A DNA stretch of 64,000 nucleotides from Ponticaulis profundi (lineage in GTDB: Bacteria > Pseudomonadota > Alphaproteobacteria > Caulobacterales > Hyphomonadaceae): positions 367,749 through 431,748 of the forward strand of contig NZ_JBHSSW010000012.1 in assembly GCF_042659465.1 (NCBI RefSeq), in the 5' to 3' direction. The translations under genes were made by a program, and so were the position numbers. Each line of letters opens with the position of its first letter. Positions within the stretch are counted from its first letter, which is position 1. Under the pieces are notes generated by a model, which worked only from the letters and a program-made list of their open reading frames with translations, had not been told where the DNA came from and did not search any database. Below, piece by piece: positions 8,433-16,427 of the stretch.

Positions 8433-9866
8433 GTGGCGGCGCCTGACATTTTTACCATTATCAGAAACGCACGCCAGCAGGGCCAATATGAAATGGTCAT
8501 CGATGCGGTGCGTCGGCTGACCGCGTCGAAACCCAATATCGGCAAGGGCTGGGAAGAGCTGCTCAATCACGCGCTCGCCGCCGCCGATGAGGATGCCGGG
8601 CTCGAAATCGCCAAGGTCATGCAGGAGCAGAACCCGCGCGATCCGAAATGTGTGCTGATCCTGGCAGAGCGCTTCTCACGCGTCGGGAAGTCCGAAATTG
8701 CGCTGATGCTGGTGGAGCGACTGAAGAAGTCGGCACCGGCCAATCCTGCGCTAGACTATTTTCACGGTGTGTATTCAGGCCATCTCGGCAAGCTGGATGA
8801 GGCGGCAGAGCTGTTCCGCGCCGCCATCCGTCGCAAGCCGGATTTTGGCGACGCCTGGGCTTTGCTGGCATCGACCAACCGGATCAATCAGGACGACAAG
8901 GCTGCGCTCCAGGCCTTGCTGGAAAAGAATACGCCGCATGCCTTGCCAGGCGCAGCCTACGCGCTCGGCAGCCTGATGCATCAGAAGGGCAAGCATGAAC
9001 AGGCCTGGCAGGCCTGGTCTATGGCGAACGCCTTTGATCGCAAGCGCCGCAACTTTAATCTGCAGGGTGAGCTGAATGCCATGAAGGACATTCAGGCTGC
9101 CTTTGATCGGATGGGCGATGAGCTGCCAGCCGTGCAACAGCGTGTGCAGGGGCCAAGGCCGGTCTTTATCGTCGGCGCGGCGCGCTCGGGCACGTCTCTG
9201 ACAGAACAGATTGTTGCTGCGACCGCCGGAACCCGCGCGCTCGGTGAAACCATGCTGAGCCGGATTGCGAGCTGGCCGCTGGGCAATCTGGGGCAGGGCG
9301 ATATGCAGAAAGCCGGTGCGTTTGAGCCGGGCAAAGTTGAATGGGCCCGCATGGAAAAGGTCTTCCGCGGTCTGTCCGGCATGCGAAGCGAAGGCGCTCC
9401 TGTGGTCACGGACAAAGGCGCGATCCTGCACCTCTTCGTCGGGGCGATGGCGCATATTCTGCCGGATGCGCGTTTCATCTGGGTGCGTCGCGATCCGCGC
9501 GACATCGCATTCTCAGCCTGGCGCGCTTATTTTGCTGACGGCAATCGCTGGCGAAATGATCTCTCTGACAGTGCTGCTTATCTGAAAGGGCATGTAGAGA
9601 TGATGCAGTTCTGGCAGGACCGTATGCCAGACCGTGTGATGCGCGTGGATTATGAAACGCTGGCAAGTGAGCCGCAGTCCACAACAGATGACATGCTTGG
9701 CTTTCTGGATCTGCCGAGACTTGATCTGTCACGCACCAATTTCGAGCGTTCGAATGTGCCGACAGCGAGCTTTGCGCAAATCCGTGGCAAGATCTCCACC
9801 CAGTCCGTGGGTGGTTGGAAAGCGTATGAGAAATGGATTGGTCCGGCTTTCGGGCATGAGGGCTGA
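8433..9866 (+). CDS. Tetratricopeptide-repeat sulfotransferase
   Basis: 477 residues from the GTG at 8433, chosen because GGAG lies 8 bases upstream; the GTG at 8427 would leave only 2 bases. The N-terminal half (about 1-220) is helical TPR sequence, with repeats such as ALDYFHGVYSGHLGKLDEA and AIRRKPDFGDAWALLAS. The C-terminal half is a PAPS-dependent sulfotransferase: 5'-phosphosulfate loop IVGAARSGTSLTEQ near residue 245 and the 3'-phosphate motif WVRRDPRDIAFSAW near residue 350. It transfers sulfate from PAPS to an unknown acceptor, perhaps a peptide or a glycan. It is convergent with map. Confidence 0.93.
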   Translation: MAAPDIFTIIRNARQQGQYEMVIDAVRRLTASKPNIGKGWEELLNHALAAADEDAGLEIAKVMQEQNPRDPKCVLILAERFSRVGKSEIALMLVERLKKSAPANPALDYFHGVYSGHLGKLDEAAELFRAAIRRKPDFGDAWALLASTNRINQDDKAALQALLEKNTPHALPGAAYALGSLMHQKGKHEQAWQAWSMANAFDRKRRNFNLQGELNAMKDIQAAFDRMGDELPAVQQRVQGPRPVFIVGAARSGTSLTEQIVAATAGTRALGETMLSRIASWPLGNLGQGDMQKAGAFEPGKVEWARMEKVFRGLSGMRSEGAPVVTDKGAILHLFVGAMAHILPDARFIWVRRDPRDIAFSAWRAYFADGNRWRNDLSDSAAYLKGHVEMMQFWQDRMPDRVMRVDYETLASEPQSTTDDMLGFLDLPRLDLSRTNFERSNVPTASFAQIRGKISTQSVGGWKAYEKWIGPAFGHEG

Positions 9867-9875
9867 ACAGCGCGC

Positions 9876-10652
9876 CTAATGGCGCGTCGCCATGTCCGCC
9901 TCGTCTGGTCGCAAGGTCAGCACTTCAACGCCATCATGCGTGACCGCAACCGTGTGTTCAAACTGCGCAGAAAGCTTTCCGTCGTTTGTCACCACCGTCC
10001 AGCCATCCGGCCGTGTTGAAACTTTGCGCGTGCCGAGGTTCACCATGGGCTCGATGGTGAACACCATGCCCTCACGCAGTTTCATACCGGCCCCTTTGTG
10101 CCCGAAGTTCAGAACCTGTGGCTCTTCATGCATCTCCCGGCCAATGCCGTGACCACAATACTCGCGAACGACGGAGCAGCCGTGCTTTTTGGCGTGGCGT
10201 TCAATCGCAAAGCCGATATCGCCCAGCGTTGCGCCCGGACGGACCTGCTCAATACCCTTCCACATGGCACCTTGCGCGATCCGGACGATGCGGCGTGCCG
10301 CCGGAGGTACATTGCCGACGAGATAGGTCTTGCTGGAGTCGGCGATATAGCCGTTTTTCTCGAGTGTGATGTCGAGATTGATGATGTCGCCATCCCGGAT
10401 GATGTCATGTGCGCTCGGCACGCCGTGACATACGACGTCATTGATTGAACAGTTCAGGACATATTCGAAGCCATACTGGCCTTTGCTGGCCGGGCGCGCT
10501 TTCAGGTCATCGGTGATAAAGCGTTCGACGAGATCATTGACCTGCATGGTCGACCGGCCAGCCAGATCCTGTTTGTCGAGCATGTCGAAAACCGATGCGA
10601 GCAGCTTGCCGGAAATGCGCATCAGCGCGATTTCGTCCGGTGTCTTCACCAT
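9876..10652 (-). CDS. map: Methionine aminopeptidase, type I
   Basis: 258 residues from the ATG at 10652, giving the usual type I length and start (MVKTPDEIALMRISGKLLA). A TTG at 10697 would add 15 unrelated residues. The five metal ligands are visible in context: D in NLDIT, D in IADSSKTY, H in CGHGIGREMHEEPQ, E in FTIEPM and E in QFEHT. It removes the initiator Met from nascent proteins. The start codon lies one base after the stop of the ParD-like gene, so the two are cotranscribed and translationally linked. A duplicate housekeeping map elsewhere in the genome is possible but cannot be seen here. Confidence 0.96.
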   Translation of the reverse strand: MVKTPDEIALMRISGKLLASVFDMLDKQDLAGRSTMQVNDLVERFITDDLKARPASKGQYGFEYVLNCSINDVVCHGVPSAHDIIRDGDIINLDITLEKNGYIADSSKTYLVGNVPPAARRIVRIAQGAMWKGIEQVRPGATLGDIGFAIERHAKKHGCSVVREYCGHGIGREMHEEPQVLNFGHKGAGMKLREGMVFTIEPMVNLGTRKVSTRPDGWTVVTNDGKLSAQFEHTVAVTHDGVEVLTLRPDEADMATRH

Positions 10653-10653
10653 G

Positions 10654-10860
10654 TCAGGCAAGCGCCAGGTCTGCTGTCGCGATCTCAGCTCTTTCAAGCT
10701 CCATTTTGACGATCTCGTTGAAGGACAGGGTCGGGTTGGCCTCTGCCAGCATGCCGACTTTTATCCAGAACTCTGCCTGAGCATTGATGGAACGACACAT
10801 GACGGTGCTGGCCTTGCGCACATCCTCGTGCAGATCGTCGTCGATTTTCACAATACCCAT
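10654..10860 (-). CDS. ParD-like ribbon-helix-helix protein (putative antitoxin/repressor)
   Basis: 68 residues from the ATG at 10860 (GGAG 5 bases upstream on the minus strand). The sequence (MGIVKIDDDLHEDVRKAS..., then SINAQAEFWIKVG) has the short strand plus two helices of a ribbon-helix-helix DNA-binding protein and matches the ParD-like antitoxin family. It sits directly upstream of map rather than of a ParE-type toxin, with a one-base gap. A perfect 16-bp palindrome lies 14 bases upstream of its start codon and is the natural autoregulatory site. The antitoxin label is from the family; that it represses its own operon is inference. Confidence 0.88.
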   Translation of the reverse strand: MGIVKIDDDLHEDVRKASTVMCRSINAQAEFWIKVGMLAEANPTLSFNEIVKMELERAEIATADLALA

Positions 10861-10873
10861 AACGGCTCCATAT

Positions 10874-10889
10874 GTTTCATATATGAAAC
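10874..10889. promoter_or_regulatory. Perfect 16-bp palindromic operator candidate upstream of parD-like/map
   Basis: GTTTCATATATGAAAC reads the same on both strands. It lies in the AT-rich intergenic region between the ParD-like gene and the divergent membrane protein gene. On the minus strand a TTGACG (-35-like) lies about 20 bases further upstream, followed by TATATA/TATACG, so the palindrome would begin at or just after a -10 element, where a bound ribbon-helix-helix dimer would block transcription. The promoter boxes are approximate. Confidence 0.6.
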
Positions 10890-10994
10890 GTATATAAATC
10901 ATATATAATCGTCAATCCATGGGCTGCGATGGTCGAATGCCGTAGCGTCAACTATCCCTTTCCAAGTCTCAGGCATTGGCGTACCGGTCCGGAC

Positions 10995-11987
10995 ATGTCC
11001 TCTGAAATCTCACTGAATGCGTTTCGCTTGTTCATCGCAGCGTTTGGCGCACTACTTGCTGCCCATTTGCTGGGACTGACCAATCCATACTGGGCCGCCA
11101 TGCCGGTGTTTGTAGTGGCACAGCCCTTTCGCGAAGACATTCTCATCCGGGGCGCCTTGCGCATTCTGGGCACAATCGTCGGGGCCATAATTGGCTTCGT
11201 CACGATTCATTTTCTGCATGAGCCCTGGCTGGTCGGCGCAATCCTCGTGCTTACCGTGGCAAGCGGCGCAGCGCTCGCCTACTGGATCGGCACCATCTAT
11301 TCCTATGGCGCGATGATTGCCGGTCTCACCTGCGCCGTCATCGTGGTTCCGGCATTCGGCGGTCATGCCGAGCCGTTTCAGCTTGCGATGGACCGGTTCT
11401 GGTGCACGCTTCTGGGTGTTTTGGCGGTGACGCTTTCAACATTCCTGTTCACGCCGCGCCGGGCGCACAAACACCCTTTGCGGCTGGATCATTCGCTGAC
11501 CGCCACGGCAGGCCGGTTCATTACGAGCGGCGCGCTCGTCCTGCTCGGATTTGTCGGGCTGATCTATATTGGCGGCTTTCTCGGCATCGGCTTTGCGCTC
11601 GCGCTTTCCATTTTCCCGGTCGTCATGGGCTCCATGCCAAATCCGGCTCCCATGTTGAAATACATGCCGGCTGGCGCCGCGATCGGCGTCATACTGGGCC
11701 TGATTTATCGCTATATCGGGGGAAGCTTTGGCCTGGATCAGACGAGCATGGTCATTCTTGCGGGCATTTTCATCGCCATCGGGTCCATGTTGCGCGCTCA
11801 TCCGCGCACAGCGCCATTTGGCCTCGATACCAACATGATCTTTCTTCTCTCGGCTGAGGTCGGACTGCCGGGACACAGCCTGTCGCTGTTGGCCGAGGGC
11901 GGCGCTGTGCTGCTTGCTGCCGGGCTGATCGCGACGACGGTCTATCGGTATGTTCTGAAGATTCCCGCCCTGACACCGCGCAGCTGA
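10995..11987 (+). CDS. FUSC/aromatic-acid-exporter-like integral membrane protein
   Basis: 330 residues from the ATG at 10995; the opening from 10929 adds 22 non-membrane residues without homology-like character. About ten hydrophobic segments run through the protein in two halves of similar pattern (LLAAHLLGLTNPYWAAMPVF and the later FALALSIFPVVMGSMP), with a basic cytoplasmic loop TPRRAHKHPLRLDH in the middle. This resembles the fusaric-acid-resistance/aromatic-acid-exporter membrane domain; the long cytoplasmic domain of AaeB-type members is absent. It is transcribed divergently from the ParD-like gene. Substrate unknown. Confidence 0.75.
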   Translation: MSSEISLNAFRLFIAAFGALLAAHLLGLTNPYWAAMPVFVVAQPFREDILIRGALRILGTIVGAIIGFVTIHFLHEPWLVGAILVLTVASGAALAYWIGTIYSYGAMIAGLTCAVIVVPAFGGHAEPFQLAMDRFWCTLLGVLAVTLSTFLFTPRRAHKHPLRLDHSLTATAGRFITSGALVLLGFVGLIYIGGFLGIGFALALSIFPVVMGSMPNPAPMLKYMPAGAAIGVILGLIYRYIGGSFGLDQTSMVILAGIFIAIGSMLRAHPRTAPFGLDTNMIFLLSAEVGLPGHSLSLLAEGGAVLLAAGLIATTVYRYVLKIPALTPRS

Positions 11988-12077
11988 AGGGATCGCCAAA
12001 GTGTGACCGCGTCGTGAGGCGATAAGGCTTGCGAAGATCGCGCCGGCGCAGTTCTCTGCGGGGCAGAAGGCGAGGGC

Positions 12078-12677
12078 ATGATGAAACTCTATGCGACAGA
12101 GCGATCCCATTTCGCGCGGAAGGTCCGTTTGTTACTGGACCATCTGGAGGCGGACTATGAGATGGTGGATGTCGGCGTGGTGACAAACCTGACGCCGGAG
12201 CACTTCCGCAAAAATCCGCTCATGACGATTCCAGTGCTGGAAGACGAAGACGTCTGGCTCGTCGAGTCCGATCACATCAATCGATATATCGCCCGCAAGC
12301 TTGATCCGTCAGACCGGTTTCGCACCTTGAGTGAAGCGCCGGACCATCTGAATATGCGTGCGGTCCTGAATGGCATCATGTCCAATGAGGTGAAGATCGT
12401 CATGTCGTCACGCCTGGAGCCGGTTCCGGATGCCAGCGGTTATCTCGACAAGGCAAAGGCCAGCATTCTGACCTCGCTTGGCTGGATCGATGACCGACAG
12501 CATCTGTTTGATGCAGAGACCCCCGGTGATCTGGAATTCCATTTCGTCGCGATGTGGGACCATCTGGAAAAGTTTGGCGCGATTGAGATGCCGGATCTGT
12601 CACTGTCGTCACTCGCAAATACCCTGATGGCCCAGCCGACGATCGCAAAATCAGCCTGTCTGCCGCGCGTGGGCTAG
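12078..12677 (+). CDS. Glutathione S-transferase family protein
   Basis: 199 residues. The N-terminal thioredoxin-like domain is recognisable: KLYATERSHFARKVRLLLDH with the catalytic-type Ser/Tyr region near residue 9, then MTIPVLEDEDVWLVESDHIN, containing the cis-Pro and the glutathione gamma-glutamyl contact (ES). A helical C-terminal domain follows. Either of two adjacent ATG codons (12078 or 12081) may be the start. Its last four bases overlap the convergent trmL stop. Substrate not predictable. Confidence 0.9.
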   Translation: MMKLYATERSHFARKVRLLLDHLEADYEMVDVGVVTNLTPEHFRKNPLMTIPVLEDEDVWLVESDHINRYIARKLDPSDRFRTLSEAPDHLNMRAVLNGIMSNEVKIVMSSRLEPVPDASGYLDKAKASILTSLGWIDDRQHLFDAETPGDLEFHFVAMWDHLEKFGAIEMPDLSLSSLANTLMAQPTIAKSACLPRVG

Positions 12678-13162
12678 TCCGTTTGCGGGGGTGTCAGCTG
12701 CCCTGTCTGGCGAAGGGCTTCGAACACGCCAATGGCCGCGGCCGTTGCCACATTGATTGACCTTGCGCCTGCAACGAGGGGTATCACGACTCGCCCGTCT
12801 GCACGTTCGTGAACGTCGTCCGGAACACCCGCACTCTCCCTTCCGAACAGCAATCGGTCATTTTTTTCGAAAAAAAATTCATTCAGCGGCGTCGCGCCTT
12901 TTGTGGTGAACAGAATGACGCGCTCGTGATGCTTTTTTGCATCGTCGAAGTAGGAATCGACCGAATCAACGCGCTGAACGTCGGCCAGACCGCCATAATC
13001 CATGACAGATCGTCGCAGTGCCCTGGCGGTCAAAGGAAAGCCGCAGGGCTCAATAATGTCCATAGAAACGCCAAAACAGGCAGAAAGACGTATTGTTGTC
13101 CCAAGATTTTGGGGAATATCCGGTTGATAGAAACTCACTCGCAATGTATCGGCTTCTTTCAT
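12674..13162 (-). CDS. trmL: tRNA (cytidine/uridine-34-2'-O)-methyltransferase
   Basis: 162 residues, the usual size of single-domain SPOUT enzymes of the TrmL type. Motifs in order: QPDIPQNLGTTIRLSACFG (motif 1, with N and R), RRSVMDYGGLADV, LLFGRESAGVPDDVH (motif 2) and SINVATAAAIGVFEALRQ (motif 3). It methylates the wobble ribose of tRNA-Leu isoacceptors in E. coli. It overlaps the convergent GST gene by 4 bases and is divergent from petA with 114 bases between. Confidence 0.93.
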   Translation of the reverse strand: MKEADTLRVSFYQPDIPQNLGTTIRLSACFGVSMDIIEPCGFPLTARALRRSVMDYGGLADVQRVDSVDSYFDDAKKHHERVILFTTKGATPLNEFFFEKNDRLLFGRESAGVPDDVHERADGRVVIPLVAGARSINVATAAAIGVFEALRQTGQLTPPQTD

Positions 13163-13276
13163 TCTGGCTGGGAACCCGCTCTTATCTCCTGCGCGACCTT
13201 GCGCCGCAAAGTCAATTTGGGCGATATGGGTATGTTATGGGCTCCACGGAAAGCCGATTTGTGAGGGCATGGCAAC

Positions 13277-13840
13277 GTGACTGACGAAACACTAAACGAA
13301 ACGGTCGACGAAGAGCGCCGTGATTTTATCCACATTGCGGCGGGGGCTGCAGTTGTTGGCGGAGCAGGCGCTTTGGCATGGCCATTCGTCGCTCAGATGC
13401 TTCCGGCATTGGACACCAAAGCGGCGTCCAGTCTGGAAGTTCCTGTCAATAATATCCCAGAGGGTAGCGAAGTTCGCGTGTTGATTGGCGGTAAGCCATT
13501 CTTCATCCGCCACCGCACGCCGTTGGAAATCCAACAGGCTGAAGCGGCGGACAGCGAGCCGATGCGCGATCAGGAAACAGACGACTCCCGTCTTGTTCCG
13601 ATGGCTGATGGCACCCTGAACCGGGCGATCCTGATCGTATCAGGATCTTGTACGCACCTTGGTTGTGTACCGGTCGGACCTGGAAGCAACACAGGTGACT
13701 ATGGTGGCTGGTACTGCCCATGCCATGGTTCGCACTATGACACTTCAGGTCGTATCCGTAAGGGACCGGCACCTCTGAACCTTCCTGTACCGACATATGA
13801 GTACAGCGCGGATGGTTCGAGCGTAACCATTTCACTGTAG
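13277..13840 (+). CDS. petA: Ubiquinol-cytochrome c reductase, Rieske iron-sulfur subunit
   Basis: 187 residues from a GTG start. The N-terminus has a twin-arginine-type leader/anchor (EERRDFIHIAAGAAVVGGAG) that stays as the membrane helix. The 2Fe-2S cluster boxes are CTHLGC and CPCHGSHYD, separated by the GPGSNTGDYGGWY loop. It carries electrons from ubiquinol in cytochrome b to cytochrome c1. First gene of the petABC operon, 25 bases before petB. The codon usage of the operon is visibly more selective than that of its neighbours (frequent CCA, GCT and CGT), as in highly expressed genes. Confidence 0.97.
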   Translation: MTDETLNETVDEERRDFIHIAAGAAVVGGAGALAWPFVAQMLPALDTKAASSLEVPVNNIPEGSEVRVLIGGKPFFIRHRTPLEIQQAEAADSEPMRDQETDDSRLVPMADGTLNRAILIVSGSCTHLGCVPVGPGSNTGDYGGWYCPCHGSHYDTSGRIRKGPAPLNLPVPTYEYSADGSSVTISL

Positions 13841-13865
13841 CTGTCGCACAACTGGGGAGCTCCTG

Positions 13866-15374
13866 ATGAGCGGACATGAATCCACATACAAACCGGGTAC
13901 CGGCGTTGAAAAGTGGCTCGACACGCGTCTTCCAATCGTGCGTCTGGTCTACGATTCCTTCGTTGATTTTCCGGTTCCGAAAAACCTGAACTACTGGTGG
14001 ACCTTCGGGGCCATCCTTGCTGTCTGCCTTGTGACACAGATCATTACCGGCGTGGTCCTGGCCATGCACTATGTGCCACACGTCGACATGGCCTTTGCCA
14101 GCGTCGAGCGCATCATGCGCGACGTCGAATATGGCTGGCTCATTCGCTACATCCACGCCAACGGCGCTTCGATGTTCTTCCTCGCGGTCTATATCCACAT
14201 GTTTCGTGGCCTCTACTACGGATCATACAAAGCTCCGCGCGAAGTCATCTGGATCCTCGGCGTTATCATCTATCTCCTGATGATGGGCACAGCCTTCATG
14301 GGCTATGTGCTGCCATGGGGACAGATGTCACTGCACGGCGCGAGCGTGATCACATCGCTGATCGGCGCAATTCCGCTGGTTGGTGAGCAAATCAAGATCT
14401 GGCTGCAGGGTGCACCATCTATCGGTAACACCACGCTGAACCGTTTCTTCTCTCTTCACTACCTGCTGCCATTCATGATCGCAGGTGTCGTGATCCTTCA
14501 CATCTGGGCGTTCCACACAGCTGGCAACAACAACCCATCAGGTGTTGAGATCAAGGACGTGAAGAAAGACACAGTGCCTTTCCACCCGTATTACACGGTG
14601 AAGGACGGCTTCGCGATCATCGTCTTCCTGATGATCTTCGCTGGCTTCGTCTTCTATGCGCCAAACGTTCTGGGCCATGCCGACAACTATATTGAAGGCA
14701 ACCCGCTGAAAACGCCTGCGCACATCGTGCCGGAGTGGTATCTGCTGCCATTCTACGCAATCCTGCGCGCCATCACCTTCGATATCGGTCCGATCACGGC
14801 GAAACTCGGCGGTGTGATCGCGATGTTCGGTGCGATTGCGGTTCTCTTCGTCCTGCCTTGGCTGGACACCTCGAAAGTCCGTTCGCTTCGCTATCGTCCG
14901 CTGGCTCGTCAGTTCTTCTTCGCGTTCGTCTTCGTCTGCCTCGCACTTGGTGTGGCTGGCGCCTCGAACCCGGATGACGTTCTGATCCCAACTGGCAGCG
15001 ACAAGCTGGTCTATGAAGCACCTGTCGAGTCTGACGCGGTTCGCGCAGAGCTGCGGGCAGCTGCTGATGCACACCACGCTGCAAGCTTCGCGGTGAAGAA
15101 AGACGTCGCTCGTGTGATGTTCGAACACTATGAAGATGCGATCGAGTTCGGTGAAGAAACAGGTCTTGGTGATGAGCCAGGCATCTATAAGCCAGGTATC
15201 AAATGGCTGATCGTTGCTCAGCTTCTGACCCTGTTCTACTTCGCTTACTTCCTCATCATCCTGCCTGTGCTCGGCCTGGTCGAGAAACCAAAGGGTGAGC
15301 CGGAATCCATTGCGAAGTCTGTACACAAACGCGTTGCTGGTGGTTCTGACCCAGCTGGCAAGTCTGACGAGTAG
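13866..15374 (+). CDS. petB: Ubiquinol-cytochrome c reductase, cytochrome b (with large insertion)
   Basis: 502 residues, longer than the usual 420-440. Helices B and D carry the haem-ligand histidines (MHYVPHVD, YIHANGASMFF, FSLHYLLPF, VVILHIWAFH). The Qo-site PEWY is in AHIVPEWYLLPFYAILRA, and the eight-helix pattern is complete. The excess length is an extra segment of about 75 residues, roughly residues 366-440, between helices G and H: it is rich in Ala, Asp, Glu and His (RAELRAAADAHHAAS...) and ends at PGIKWLIVAQ, after which the canonical YFAYFLIILPVLG helix resumes. By topology this loop should face the periplasm, on the Rieske/cytochrome c1 side. Confidence 0.97.
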   Translation: MSGHESTYKPGTGVEKWLDTRLPIVRLVYDSFVDFPVPKNLNYWWTFGAILAVCLVTQIITGVVLAMHYVPHVDMAFASVERIMRDVEYGWLIRYIHANGASMFFLAVYIHMFRGLYYGSYKAPREVIWILGVIIYLLMMGTAFMGYVLPWGQMSLHGASVITSLIGAIPLVGEQIKIWLQGAPSIGNTTLNRFFSLHYLLPFMIAGVVILHIWAFHTAGNNNPSGVEIKDVKKDTVPFHPYYTVKDGFAIIVFLMIFAGFVFYAPNVLGHADNYIEGNPLKTPAHIVPEWYLLPFYAILRAITFDIGPITAKLGGVIAMFGAIAVLFVLPWLDTSKVRSLRYRPLARQFFFAFVFVCLALGVAGASNPDDVLIPTGSDKLVYEAPVESDAVRAELRAAADAHHAASFAVKKDVARVMFEHYEDAIEFGEETGLGDEPGIYKPGIKWLIVAQLLTLFYFAYFLIILPVLGLVEKPKGEPESIAKSVHKRVAGGSDPAGKSDE

Positions 15375-15385
15375 GAGAGCTAACG

Positions 15386-16291
15386 ATGAAGTTGATGAAA
15401 GCTTGTATCGCCGGTCTCGCCCTTGTTGGTCTGGGCACTCCGGCAGCTCTGGCAGCCGGTGGCACCATGCCGCTGGAAAAAGGCGACACGCCTCTGCCAG
15501 ACTGGGAATTTGACGGTGTTTTCGGCAAGTATGACAAGAACGCCGTTCAGCGCGGTTTCCAGGTCTATGTCGAAGTCTGTGCCGCATGTCACAGCATGGA
15601 ACTCATGTCTTACCGGAACCTCGGTGAGCCAGGCGGTCCATTCTACAACCCGGATGATCCGGCACTGACGGAAGCGCTCGTTAAAGAGTTTGCGGCTCAG
15701 TACATGGTCGATGAAGTTGATGACTTCGGTGACACGGTTCAGCGTCCTGCACGTCCATCTGACAAATTTGTCAGCCCATACCCGAACGTTCAGGCAGCAT
15801 CTGCTGCGAACGGCGGCGCGGCGCCACCAGATTTCTCAGTGATCGTGAAAGCACGCGCAGGCGGCGCAGATTACATCTACCGCCTTCTGACGGGCTATCC
15901 GGATGCAGAAGAGTTCGACTCTGAAAACCGTCTGCATTTTGACGATGACCACTCTCACGGTGTTCTGACTCAGCCTGCTGGCCTGTACTACAACCCGTAT
16001 TTTGCGGGCGACACAGGCGGTAACTGGGAAGGTGACCCACGTCACAAGCCACCAGGTGGTTACCTCGCAATGCCACCACAGCTGTCTGATTTCCGCGTCG
16101 AGTACGCTGACGGTACGCCGCCAACGAAAGAGCAGCTGGCATCAGACGTTGCACACTTCCTGGCATGGGCGTCCGAGCCTAAGCTGGAAAACCGTACCTC
16201 GCTTGGTATGGCTGTGATGATCTACCTCTTCTTCCTCGCTCTGCTGGTGTATTTCTCTTACAAGCAGATCTGGCGGAATGTTGAGCACTAG
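15386..16291 (+). CDS. petC: Ubiquinol-cytochrome c reductase, cytochrome c1
   Basis: 301 residues. It has a Sec signal peptide (MKLMKACIAGLALVGLGTPA, cleavage near ALA/AGG), the haem-binding CAACH near residue 69, cytochrome c1 features (SYRNLGEPGG, RPSDKFVSPYPN, GADYIYRLLTGY), the axial methionine region YLAMPPQLSD and a C-terminal membrane anchor (MAVMIYLFFLALLVYFSY). It passes electrons from the Rieske protein to soluble or anchored cytochromes c. Last gene of petABC, followed by a clear terminator. Confidence 0.97.
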   Translation: MKLMKACIAGLALVGLGTPAALAAGGTMPLEKGDTPLPDWEFDGVFGKYDKNAVQRGFQVYVEVCAACHSMELMSYRNLGEPGGPFYNPDDPALTEALVKEFAAQYMVDEVDDFGDTVQRPARPSDKFVSPYPNVQAASAANGGAAPPDFSVIVKARAGGADYIYRLLTGYPDAEEFDSENRLHFDDDHSHGVLTQPAGLYYNPYFAGDTGGNWEGDPRHKPPGGYLAMPPQLSDFRVEYADGTPPTKEQLASDVAHFLAWASEPKLENRTSLGMAVMIYLFFLALLVYFSYKQIWRNVEH

Positions 16292-16320
16292 AGGCTGATC
16301 TGACAGAAGATTTCTCAAAG

Positions 16321-16350
16321 GGAGGCTGTGGCAACACGGCCTCCTTTTTT
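16321..16350 (+). terminator. Rho-independent terminator of petABC
   Basis: A ten-pair stem (GGAGGCTGTG / CACGGCCTCC with one G-T pair) closes a GCAA tetraloop and is followed by six T residues. It begins 30 bases after the petC stop. Confidence 0.92.
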
Positions 16351-16427
16351 ATTGCGGGGATGACTGGTCATAGCGCTGCTTCAGTGCTGGAGTGGCGCTT
16401 TCGTGTTAAGCGGTCAGGGAGGCAGAT

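Noticed and set aside
9871..9886. Hairpin CGCGCC-TAAT-GGCGCG at the end of map and the sulfotransferase gene
   Set aside because: The stem is short, overlaps the map stop region and has no T run on either strand, so a terminator is not supported.
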